A stretch of DNA of 35,000 bases from Bartonella sp. TP. Its GTDB lineage: Bacteria > Pseudomonadota > Alphaproteobacteria > Rhizobiales > Rhizobiaceae. This document shows, piece by piece, positions 1-7,760 of the stretch (the first letter of the stretch is position 1; each line of letters begins with the position of its first letter). The notes under the pieces are model-generated. The model saw nothing but the letters and a program-made list of their open reading frames with translations, was not told the origin of the DNA and searched no databases. The position numbers were made by a program, and so were the translations under genes. The stretch lies in assembly GCF_030406085.1 (NCBI RefSeq), contig NZ_CP129002.1:760774-795773 (forward strand). The letters run 5' to 3'.

Positions 1-1
1 T

Positions 2-1048
2 TTTGTGCCGCCAGTAAGCCAAGAAAAAACTACCGTAAGTCCAGCGAAGGTTGTTTATATCGGTGATAATAACTCATCTGGCCAGAATATTACCTTTACC
101 TTAAAGGATGCTGATGGAAATGTTTTGAAGAATAGAAAGGTAAAGTTTGTAATAGCTGGCGCTGATGATTGGACGATTACGCCTCCCATACAAACTTCTG
201 ACGCTAATGGTATTTGTACTTTTAATCTTAAATGGAACAATACTGCTATATTGGAGCCGGATTCAGCTCACGAGTTTAATTTTGCGCTAAATACGCCTGC
301 GGATAAAATTCCTACTGCTTGGAAGGTGGTATTATGGCCAGATACCCCGGGTAAGCCTTCAAAAATGAGCTTGGCCGATCCAAATCAGTCGCTTATGCTA
401 CGTCAGCGTGATGGTAAATTAGCGATTAAACTTAAGCTTGATCTACAAACTAAGGGCGGTAATGGGCATGCGATAAGGGATGATATTACCAAGGATTTAG
501 TATTGTTAGATAATGGTAACCCAGCAGCTGATGCAAAAATTACACAAAATTGTGTTGGTGATGCTGAGGATCGTTATTGTAACCAGGGAACAGCAAGCCT
601 TACAGTTAATTCCTTTGGTGTACATAAACTTGGTTTAAGATATACAAAAGCTGCGCAAGGCGCCGATAATTTGGAGAAAATGTATTCTACAGGGGTAGTA
701 GAAAAATTTCCAATTGGTACCTTAGTTATTAAAGATCACCCGGTAGATGTTTCGGGCAGCATTCTTTTAACTATGGGTGAAACTGTTGATGCTATTCTAA
801 CAGTGCCAAATATTACAACCGATATTTCGAGCAAACTAAAACTAATAGAGAATAGTATAAATGGGCCGCAAATTTCGGTTAGGAAATTTGTGATGAAGGA
901 TGGTGACCCTACAACATATATAGCTAAATATTCACCATCTATATATTATGCGGTCCATCTATTGGTTGACTGTGAGGGTTCATATGGATACGTAGCAGGT
1001 CCTACTGGCGAAATGATATCTTTAACGGTCTGGGGTAAAAGTAAATAG
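2..1048 (+). CDS. Ig-like-module surface protein, 5'-incomplete, C-terminally broken
   Basis: The reading frame is open to the left edge, so the true start lies outside the window; the first internal start-like codon is GTG at 5. The visible ~348 residues form beta-rich modules. The first ~115 residues look like a bacterial Big_1/invasin-type Ig domain (xFTLKDADGNVLKNRKVKF, then a DANGxxTFxL turn). Two further modules follow, each with the signature DI(S/T)xxLxLx(D/E), seen at DDITKDLVLLDNG and TDISSKLKLIENS; the same signature recurs in the 527-aa ORF starting at 2394. The TAG at 1046-1048 is probably not the original end, because related sequence continues in the same frame beyond it. By analogy with invasin/intimin-type proteins it would be an extracellular adhesin; that role is inferred. 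No signal peptide, membrane anchor or barrel is visible because the N-terminus is missing. Confidence 0.6.
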   Translation, partial: FVPPVSQEKTTVSPAKVVYIGDNNSSGQNITFTLKDADGNVLKNRKVKFVIAGADDWTITPPIQTSDANGICTFNLKWNNTAILEPDSAHEFNFALNTPADKIPTAWKVVLWPDTPGKPSKMSLADPNQSLMLRQRDGKLAIKLKLDLQTKGGNGHAIRDDITKDLVLLDNGNPAADAKITQNCVGDAEDRYCNQGTASLTVNSFGVHKLGLRYTKAAQGADNLEKMYSTGVVEKFPIGTLVIKDHPVDVSGSILLTMGETVDAILTVPNITTDISSKLKLIENSINGPQISVRKFVMKDGDPTTYIAKYSPSIYYAVHLLVDCEGSYGYVAGPTGEMISLTVWGKSK

Positions 1049-1731
1049 GTTGCTGCTACATTTAGTTTAGTGAGCGGTCTTGAATATGACGTTTGTAATA
1101 TTGGTTAAGCTTATGTTTGGGATAGCAGTTGAGAGTGCGGATAGGCTTACCTTGGTTCAAATGTAAACTTAAAAATAAATGACCTAGATAATGTTAATTG
1201 ATAGCAGTAGTCTTGCGGAGAGACTACGGACCCTGATGGTAAGTTTTTTGAGGATTTTGGTAGCGTAAATATCACATTGTGTATAAAGTCGCGAAGGCTG
1301 GTGTTCATAATTTAACTGTGGCATATGATGGGATACCTTTAATAAGTGCAAGCCTTCAAATTACAGCATCGTCTCATGGCAATGAGGTTAAGGATTATAA
1401 CTCTACCATATATCCACCTAATAGCTCACATGATTTTACTCTTGATGAGAACGATCAGGCAACTATTTGGGTTGTTGTGGGCGACAGCTTGGTAAATCCG
1501 CTGGATGGTCACACTGTAACTTTAGATACAGGACCAGATAAGCCAATTGCTGTAGATGGTGGCGTATGTCCCTATGACCCTAATTCGCAGATGTATAGTT
1601 GTACAGTTGGAGCGAATCGTCCTCTTGTACCAGGTGAGAAACATAGATTTGGTGTTGTTGTAGACGGTAAATTACTTGACCCTAGTGACTACTATAAAGG
1701 GAAGTTATGGGGTACTGTGGCCAAAAAATAA
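1049..1731 (+). pseudogene. Decayed continuation of the Ig-module surface protein
   Basis: Downstream of the TAG at 1046-1048 the same frame still reads like module sequence broken by several stops: VAATFSLVSGLEYD before a TAA, then AYLGSNVNLKINDLDNVN, then two stops, then GETTDPDGKFFEDFGSVNIT up to about 1274. There coding-like sequence switches frame and continues from about 1279 as a 150-residue open stretch beginning YKVAKAGVHNLTVAYDG and ending at the TAA 1729-1731. The GxHxLxVxYxG ending is the module end seen repeatedly in the neighbouring ORF. The GTG at 1279 has no ribosome binding site, so the 150-aa stretch is a relic and not an independent gene. I see at least four stop codons and one frameshift, i.e. 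genuine decay and not a single sequencing error. Confidence 0.65.
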
Positions 1732-2393
1732 GGCTATTAAAGTTTTACGATAAGTATTCTTAATGTGTGTGGTAGGCATTTAATTGATGTAATTTGTTTT
1801 CTGTTCTTTTAAATAATAGTTTTTATAGTTAGTAAATAATTAAGGTTGTGTGGGTACTCTGAGTTAAAAGTTGTAGCGTAAATTTATGGTCCGTAGTCGC
1901 GTAAGTATATGTTTTCTTTTTTAACTATTTGAACGGTTAAGCGCTATGAAGATAAGTTATATCTTTACTTACATGATCATGGCTATGCTAGATTTAATTT
2001 TCTGCTGCAGTGTAGCTGGAGAGTTTATTATAATGTTGGGTTAAATATAAGTCCTAGCGTATAATTTACTTCATTTTATTTTTTTTAAAAAATATGCGCT
2101 AAATTTGTGGGTCTAGCGAAAATATATGCCTGTTTTTAATTGGGATGAGGATTAGCTAGCGGCTTAATTTTTAAGCTCTACATTTTTTTGTTTTTAAGAT
2201 TTTGTCTTTGAATCGAATTATTTATAGCATCAGAGGCTGAGTTTTTGCTTAGGATTATTTTTTAAAATCTGTTTTATTGTTCTTTTCGTAAAATAAAATT
2301 TTTTTAATACCTGCGTTAAAAAATATGTTATGTTTCAAAATGGCACAATTATAGTTAAGATAGCCAATTTGTATATTGTCTTAGCTTACTTTT
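1732..2393. other. ~660 bp AT-rich non-coding gap
   Basis: There is no convincing gene in this stretch. It is very AT-rich with many stops in every frame. The only curiosity is a 32-codon ORF at 1946-2044 that reads like a signal peptide (MKISYIFTYMIMAMLDL, then a Cys-rich end) and then stops. It could be the remnant 5' end of a surface-protein gene or chance. I found no transposase remnant and no clear terminator hairpin. Confidence 0.5.
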
Positions 2394-3977
2394 ATGAAGG
2401 GTTTTAAAGAAATGCAAAATATAACAGAGCTCAAAGAAACAAGCGCCGCTGCTAGCAATAGCACAATTACAGCAAATTTTACCACAATGAGCGATTCCAC
2501 TACAGCGGAGATTTATTTGTATGTGGCTGGTAGAACTAGTGCTGGTGTTACGGGTATTGCGCCGTTTTTAGCCAGCCCAGCTGTAGCTTTGTCCGAGTGG
2601 TATCATTTTGGAGACGTAGCGCCCGATACTGCCAAGGGGTCGGGGCACTATAAATTTACTTTTGCCTATAAGCTGCCTGTAAGTAAGGCCACGGTTTTTG
2701 AAATTGGTGTTAAGATTGACGATAAGGCACTGGAGGCTAAAGCGAAGATAACGTTAACCCCCCAAGATTTCAAAGACGCTACGATGCAGGTAAATAAAAC
2801 TACTATAGATGCTAATGATAAGGATGTAATTATCGTCACATTAAAGGTACCGCATGTTAAGGATGATCTAGGCTATCGTTTAAAAGTGTGTGATGAGCTA
2901 CATCGGTCTATAAAATTTAAGCGTAAGGGCACAGATAATACCACGTATGAGGCGGCTTATACTGTGCCGCTTGATGGGGCGCATACGCTTGTTAGCTACG
3001 ATGATTTTAAGCCTATAGTTACTACGCCAAAAGAGATAAAAATAATGGCTTCTTCAGCTGGCCATAAGGTAGAACCTAAACATGGTAAAAGCTCGCTAGA
3101 TACACTTAGTAAGATGAGCGATGCGGGCAGCGCTGATGTTACTATATATCTGACCGATAGTACTGGAAACCCACTAGATGGAAAAGCTCCAGTGCTGTTT
3201 TTATTGAAGCCATCGGGTGTTACTGCACCAGCCGATTACAGTTTTACTGAAATTAAGCCAGACCTCTCCGAAGGTCACGGCTATTATAGTTCTATTTTTA
3301 AGCATAATAGCGCTTTAGATAAGCCTACGGAATTTCAGATTGCTGTTAAGGTTGACGATCTGACGCTTGATGAAAAACCTATAATAAAAGTAATGCCGCA
3401 GGATTTAAAAGAAGCTACTCTAAGTGTAATTCGTACCTCCTCATCTGTGCCTGGTGTTTTTATCTTTCTTGTTACAATAACCGTTCCGCATGTTAAAGAT
3501 GATATATCTAGTCGTTTGAAGCTACAAGATAGCAAGGGTAAAATGTTACAATTTAAGTCAGAAAGTGCGGAAAAAAATCACTATATCTTGGAATTTAGTA
3601 CACAGGATGACGAGATCCATAGTTTTACGGTACATTATAATAGTAAGGTTATTGATGGGCTTCCCGTTTTAGCACTAACGAAGCAAGAAAATTTAACAAA
3701 TGCTGAGCTGATAGCAAGCTCAAACAGAAGCCATAAGGGAGAACGGATTTCAATTACCTTAAGATTACCTTATGTTGCATCGGATATCGAGGAACATTTA
3801 AAATTGGTTGACGATCATGCAGAGGCTGGTGCTCTTAGTGCTTTCCGTTCTGGCTCGGCTGGTACGGAGTATTATGCGACGCTTGTTTCTAATAAGGTAG
3901 CTACACATAAGGTTAATGTAACTTATAAGGGGAAGCTTATCCACGTGGTTGAGCCATTGGAGATAGAGATACGATAG
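2394..3977 (+). CDS. Repetitive Ig-like-module protein (527 aa), no visible secretion signal
   Basis: The protein is built almost wholly of two module types. Type A covers about residues 21-122 and 219-334 (both end in DLTLD- or DKALE-like text and then a PQD link). Type B covers about 123-218, 335-430 and 431-527. Each B module carries a (V/L)P(H/Y)VxxDIxxxLKLxD signature (V152, V364, L458) and most end in a HxxxVxYxxK strand reminiscent of filamin-type Ig repeats. A modules have TTAEIYLYV / SADVTIYLTD strands as in Big_1-like domains. The first 20 residues (MKGFKEMQNITELKETSAAA) are not a signal peptide; an in-frame TAG at 2382 blocks extension upstream. ATG 2412 is an alternative start. 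It is therefore either a truncated gene that has lost its N-terminal half or a protein exported some other way. A strong terminator lies 66 bp downstream. It shares modules with the broken gene at 2-1731. Function is unknown; a surface adhesin is the likeliest origin. Confidence 0.6.
   Translation: MKGFKEMQNITELKETSAAASNSTITANFTTMSDSTTAEIYLYVAGRTSAGVTGIAPFLASPAVALSEWYHFGDVAPDTAKGSGHYKFTFAYKLPVSKATVFEIGVKIDDKALEAKAKITLTPQDFKDATMQVNKTTIDANDKDVIIVTLKVPHVKDDLGYRLKVCDELHRSIKFKRKGTDNTTYEAAYTVPLDGAHTLVSYDDFKPIVTTPKEIKIMASSAGHKVEPKHGKSSLDTLSKMSDAGSADVTIYLTDSTGNPLDGKAPVLFLLKPSGVTAPADYSFTEIKPDLSEGHGYYSSIFKHNSALDKPTEFQIAVKVDDLTLDEKPIIKVMPQDLKEATLSVIRTSSSVPGVFIFLVTITVPHVKDDISSRLKLQDSKGKMLQFKSESAEKNHYILEFSTQDDEIHSFTVHYNSKVIDGLPVLALTKQENLTNAELIASSNRSHKGERISITLRLPYVASDIEEHLKLVDDHAEAGALSAFRSGSAGTEYYATLVSNKVATHKVNVTYKGKLIHVVEPLEIEIR
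2454..3974 (+). repeat. Tandem A-B-A-B-B protein-module repeat
   Basis: This marks the internal duplication inside the 527-aa ORF: unit one about 2454-3047, unit two about 3048-3683, and an extra B module 3684-3974. Similarity is visible at DNA level: CCGCATGTTAAGGATGAT near 2850 recurs with one change (CCGCATGTTAAAGATGAT) near 3486. The more distant B3 has kept only the protein signature. This layout suits expansion or contraction by recombination. Confidence 0.6.
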
Positions 3978-4042
3978 ATAGTAGTTAGCTATGATCCGAG
4001 CATGTTAAAGCAATTTATCGCTAACATTTATACGAAACTTAG

Positions 4043-4075
4043 GCCGATAGCTTCTAAAAGCTATCGGCTGTCTGT
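4043..4075 (+). terminator. Intrinsic terminator after the Ig-module ORF
   Basis: A perfect 11-bp inverted repeat is present: GCCGATAGCTT (4043-4053), loop CTAA, AAGCTATCGGC (4058-4068), followed by TGTCTGTTGTTC, a moderately T-rich tail. It lies between the + strand ORF ending at 3977 and the - strand small gene ending at 4114, so it may serve both, though the T-rich side favours the + strand. Confidence 0.75.
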
Positions 4076-4113
4076 TGTTCAGCTAAAGCTACTGCTATAA
4101 GCGGTGATAATTT

Positions 4114-4305
4114 TTAATTATCGTTTAGCTTGTTTTTTGTAGCTTTTTCGTAAGTGCGCACGGCCATTCTGCCTTCGCGTGCACAAGTTTCTAACAGGAC
4201 GGCTAGCACCTCTGCTTCGTTATCGCTCGCTATTTTAGCCAATTCTTCGGCCATTTGAGCTATATAGCTGATTTCTTCGATTTTTTGTGTTTGTTTATAT
4301 ACCAT
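4114..4305 (-). CDS. Small conserved-looking protein, 63 aa
   Basis: The 63-residue acidic/helical protein begins MVYKQTQKIEEISYIAQMAE. A good ribosome binding site (GTGAGGGTG) sits about 7 nt before the ATG at 4305. The YIAQMAxELAKIA...EVLAVLLETCAREG pattern recalls, from memory, small unnamed rhizobial proteins with a YIAxMxxxLxxLAxxxxLDLLAYxLxMA pattern; I know of no assigned function. It has no membrane segment, no signal peptide and no zinc motif. It is transcribed alone, away from the tRNA gene at 4595, and converges with the surface-protein ORF on a shared terminator hairpin. Confidence 0.6.
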   Translation of the reverse strand: MVYKQTQKIEEISYIAQMAEELAKIASDNEAEVLAVLLETCAREGRMAVRTYEKATKNKLNDN

Positions 4306-4553
4306 AGTAATACACCCTCACCGGATACAAGAAAATTTACTTAACTATCATTATTGCTTAATGATACAAATCAGGCTAACCTTTCATAAGAACAGTTACT
4401 CTTGATTCGTTTTTATTATACCTCAGATATATAAAATTCTCAACCTTAAGTTTATAAAAATTTTTGTGGCAAGATAAGGCGGTATTATATAAGAATTTTT
4501 TATTATTGGCCTTAGATATCTGGGCTGAGTGATAATTATTTTCTTGCCTATGC

Positions 4554-4582
4554 TTGACTTAGTTTGGCTTTTAATTTAGATT
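4554..4582 (+). promoter_or_regulatory. Sigma-70-type promoter of tRNA-fMet
   Basis: TTGACT at 4554-4559 and TAGATT at 4577-4582 are separated by exactly 17 nt, and the predicted start (about 4589) falls just before the tRNA 5' end at 4595. The -35 matches the consensus in five of six positions and the -10 in four of six. Confidence 0.6.
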
Positions 4583-4594
4583 AATTCTTGTTGT

Positions 4595-4671
<77 letters not shown>

Positions 4672-4713
4672 TTTAATTTCCTTGTTCATTGTTTTTATCT
4701 TTGGTCTGTCCCA

Positions 4714-6078
4714 ATGTCCTCACATAAAATAGTTGAGTTGCTTTCCCCTGCTGGTACTATAAAGGCTATGCAATATGCTTTTGCTTATGGAGCAGATGCA
4801 GTTTATGCGGGGCAGCCGCGATACAGTTTACGTGTGCGCAATAATGAATTCGATCATGTTAATTTGGCTAAGGCTATTGAGTATGCTCATGGCTTAGGAA
4901 AAAAGATTTATGTGGTGGTTAATATTGCGCCACATAATGACAAACTTAAGACTTTTGTAGAAGATATCGCTACTATAGTGGCCATGTCGCCTGATGCTTT
5001 GATAATGTCCGACCCGGGATTAATTATGCTAGTGCGTCAGCATTTTCCACAGGTGGAGATTCACCTTTCTGTGCAAGCAAATGCGGTAAATTGGGCTACG
5101 GTGAAGTTTTGGCGAGACTTTGGCTTAACACGTGTGATTTTATCTCGTGAGTTATCTTTGAAAGAAATTGAAGATATAAGAATTAACGTGCCAGAGATAG
5201 AGTTAGAGGTATTTGTTCACGGTGCTTTGTGCATGGCTTATTCAGGGCGTTGCTTGTTATCTGGCTATATTAACCACCGTGATGCGAATCAAGGTACTTG
5301 TACTAACGCGTGTCGTTGGAAATATGATGTAAAGCAAGGCCAAGAAAACTTACTCGGCGAGATCGTTGAAGATGCGCGGGGCTGTGGCTGTGATGTGCAA
5401 ACAGATACTGTAGCTCCTACACTGGGTGAAGGTGCAAGTACTAGTGATGTATTTATTATAAAAGACCCGCAAAGACCTGATAATACTATGTCTGCTTTTG
5501 AAGATGAGCATGGTACATATATTATGAATTCAAAAGATTTGCGTGCGGTGCAATATGTTAATAATCTCGTAGATATGGGCGTTCATTCGTTAAAAATAGA
5601 AGGGCGTACGAAATCGCATTATTATGTCGCTCGTACAGCTCAAGTCTATAGAAGGGCGATTGATGACGCTGTAGCTGGACGTCCATTTAATCCGCAATTA
5701 ATGTCTGAATTAGAAGCTTTGGCTAATCGTGGTTATACCGAGGGCTTTTTGCAAAGGCATAAGCATAAAGAGTATCAGAATTATTTAATTGGCACCTCTC
5801 ATTATGGATCTAGACAGTTTGTTGGGGAGTTTGGGCAAGAATCCAAGGGCGATAAAAGACAGGTCATTGTTAAAAATCGTTTTTCTGTAGGTGATGAATT
5901 AGAGCTTATGGGGCCGCAAGGAAATAAATATTTTACGCTAAAGGCTATGGAAAATAAAAAAGGTGTAGCTACGGATGTAGCTCCAGGAGATGGTCATATA
6001 GTTTACCTAACAGTGCCTGAATCTATAATGCCTGAATCTTTAGATTATTGCTTGCTTATGCGTTGTGAGCGCACATAA
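4714..6078 (+). CDS. trhP: tRNA 5-hydroxyuridine synthase TrhP (U32 family, YegQ-like)
   Basis: This is a U32 'peptidase' family protein, 454 aa, almost the same length as E. coli YegQ/TrhP. TrhP makes 5-hydroxyuridine at the wobble position (U34) of several tRNAs, the precursor of mo5U/cmo5U; the family is not a real protease here. Long stretches match E. coli TrhP as I remember it, e.g. FAYGADAVYAGQPRYSLR, SVQANAVNWATVKFW and MGVHSLKIEGRTKS. Four cysteines C173, C180, C196 and C200 (ALCMAYSGRC...GTCTNAC) fit the Fe-S ligands found in U32 proteins. A region around residues 205-240 (Cys-rich GCGCD) differs from the E. coli protein. The start has no clear ribosome binding site. It lies just after tRNA-fMet and ahead of brnQ. 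The gammaproteobacterial look suggests possible lateral transfer. Confidence 0.88.
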   Translation: MSSHKIVELLSPAGTIKAMQYAFAYGADAVYAGQPRYSLRVRNNEFDHVNLAKAIEYAHGLGKKIYVVVNIAPHNDKLKTFVEDIATIVAMSPDALIMSDPGLIMLVRQHFPQVEIHLSVQANAVNWATVKFWRDFGLTRVILSRELSLKEIEDIRINVPEIELEVFVHGALCMAYSGRCLLSGYINHRDANQGTCTNACRWKYDVKQGQENLLGEIVEDARGCGCDVQTDTVAPTLGEGASTSDVFIIKDPQRPDNTMSAFEDEHGTYIMNSKDLRAVQYVNNLVDMGVHSLKIEGRTKSHYYVARTAQVYRRAIDDAVAGRPFNPQLMSELEALANRGYTEGFLQRHKHKEYQNYLIGTSHYGSRQFVGEFGQESKGDKRQVIVKNRFSVGDELELMGPQGNKYFTLKAMENKKGVATDVAPGDGHIVYLTVPESIMPESLDYCLLMRCERT

Positions 6079-6139
6079 AAACTGCTTTTTGAAATTTTTG
6101 TCTTGTCTTGTCGATTTTTTTGCTCTATACTAAATATCT

Positions 6140-7459
6140 ATGAAATACTTAAGCATTAAAGATATTATAGTTTTGGGCATGCTAAATCTGGCGTTATTCG
6201 TTGGGGCTGGTAACATTATTTTTCCACCTTATATAGGCTATATGTCTGGTGCCAATTTATGGTCATCTGCTATAGGGTTTTTGCTAACTGGTGTTGGTCT
6301 GCCAGTGCTGGCAGCTATAGCAATGGGTCCAGTTGAAGGTTCAATGGACGCAATAACTAGTCCTTTAGGCAAAAAACTCGGGTTAGCAGTAATTTTAGTA
6401 TGCTATCTTTGTACCGGGCCAATGGGGGCTACTCCACGTGCTGCTACTATAGCGTATGAACTTGCGTTTAAACCATTTTTTCACCTAGGATCATACGCTT
6501 GGGTATTCTTCTTGGCATATTTTGGCATTATAATTGCTTTTGCTCTATATCCTAATAAGATATTTGCTTTGGTTGGTCAGGTGTTGACGCCTATAAAGGT
6601 TGTAGCCTTGCTGATCTTATGTCTTAGTGTATTTACTTTTTCTGCAGATGTCTCTACTAACGTAGCGCAAGGACCATACGCAGTTGCACCTTTTTCTGAG
6701 GGGATAAGTCAAGGATATTTGACCATGGACGCTTTTGCCTCCATGATATTTGGTATTATAATGGTGAATGCGATTAGATCTCGTGGTGTAACCAATCATG
6801 GGCTGGTTATTCGCTATGTAGCGTACGCTGCTTTGATAGCTGGTGCAGGCCTAATATTTATATATTTCTGTTTATTTTTAGTTGGCGCAAAAAGTACTGG
6901 ATTAGTGCATGGAGATATTACCAATGGAACACAAATAATTAATCCATATGTTGTGTATCATTGCGGTGTTGCAGGTAAGATTTTGATGTCAGTTTTGATT
7001 ACTATTGCATGCATTATTGCTGCTATAGGTATCAGTAGCTCTGGAAGCATTTTCTTTAATCGTATTGTCGGGCTTAAATATCGAGTAATGGTATTTGTCA
7101 TTAATACTGTTGCTTTCTCGTTATCTACTTTGGGGCTTACCAGGTTGATAGCTATGTCGGTGCCTATATTGCTAATAATATACCCTGTTTTTATTATTTT
7201 AATAATCATGTCATTTTTTCGTAATTATGTACGGTCTATGCCTATGGTTCTTGGACCAGCTTGTGCAGTTGGACTCGTCTGTGGTTTTTTTGACGCCTTC
7301 AAAAGCCAAGGTCTTGAGTATTTAGTGCCTTCAGTTTATACGCATTTGCCTTTCTTTGCACAAGGTCTTGCTTGGATCACACCTTGTGTTACTCTGGTAA
7401 TTCTAGGCTTGGCGTTTGATTATTACTCTAATAAATTATCTCGTGCTAAGCTAAGCTAG
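6140..7459 (+). CDS. brnQ: Branched-chain amino acid : cation symporter BrnQ
   Basis: The protein is a 439-aa, highly hydrophobic LIVCS-family carrier with about 12 membrane segments, importing Leu/Ile/Val with Na+ or H+ across the inner membrane. Diagnostic is the N-terminal FVGAGNIIFPPYIGY motif (about residues 21-35), where the substrate/cation site lies in this family, followed by the GPMGATPRAA motif (about 93-102). Length is normal (E. coli BrnQ is 439 aa). It stands 61 bp after trhP on the same strand and is closed by the terminator at 7483, so it may be cotranscribed with trhP. Uptake of branched-chain amino acids fits a host-dependent life, but that is inference. Confidence 0.92.
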   Translation: MKYLSIKDIIVLGMLNLALFVGAGNIIFPPYIGYMSGANLWSSAIGFLLTGVGLPVLAAIAMGPVEGSMDAITSPLGKKLGLAVILVCYLCTGPMGATPRAATIAYELAFKPFFHLGSYAWVFFLAYFGIIIAFALYPNKIFALVGQVLTPIKVVALLILCLSVFTFSADVSTNVAQGPYAVAPFSEGISQGYLTMDAFASMIFGIIMVNAIRSRGVTNHGLVIRYVAYAALIAGAGLIFIYFCLFLVGAKSTGLVHGDITNGTQIINPYVVYHCGVAGKILMSVLITIACIIAAIGISSSGSIFFNRIVGLKYRVMVFVINTVAFSLSTLGLTRLIAMSVPILLIIYPVFIILIIMSFFRNYVRSMPMVLGPACAVGLVCGFFDAFKSQGLEYLVPSVYTHLPFFAQGLAWITPCVTLVILGLAFDYYSNKLSRAKLS

Positions 7460-7482
7460 TTAATAAAAATTATTTTTAAAAT

Positions 7483-7510
7483 AAAGCGCTATTTTCGTAG
7501 CGCTTTTTCT
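7483..7510 (+). terminator. Intrinsic terminator after brnQ
   Basis: A perfect 9-bp stem AAAGCGCTA (7483-7491) / TAGCGCTTT (7498-7506) with a 6-nt loop TTTTCG continues into TTCT, 24 bp after the brnQ stop. The flanking A/T runs would also allow use from the minus strand, downstream of tRNA-Arg. Confidence 0.85.
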
Positions 7511-7551
7511 ATTTTCGCTAAGACTTATAAATATATTTAAGCAAAACAGAA

Positions 7552-7628
7552 TGGTGCACCCGAAGAGATTCGAACTCCTGACCCCCAGATTCGTAGTCTG
7601 GTGCTCTATCCAGCTGAGCTACGGGTGC
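7552..7628 (-). tRNA. tRNA-Arg (ACG)
   Basis: Read on the minus strand this is a complete 77-nt cloverleaf: acceptor GCACCCG/CGGGTGC, anticodon stem CCAGA/TCTGG around CTACGAA (anticodon ACG, normally deaminated to ICG by TadA to read CGU/CGC/CGA), a normal T arm (TTCGAAT) and an encoded 3' CCA. Confidence 0.95.
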
Positions 7629-7760
7629 ATATAGCAGCAAATTAATTTTTGCATAATTAGTTTTTAATAGGTTATTCTCCTAAATGCAAGACAAAGTTGG
7701 AAAAAAATATAATAAATCTTATTTATATATAGAGTTATAATGGTGTAGTGGATAATTTTA

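Noticed and set aside
4672-6140. Duplicated tRNA-fMet 3' end marking an island boundary after trhP
   Set aside because: I looked for a second copy of the tRNA T-arm/acceptor sequence downstream of trhP and found none in the window.
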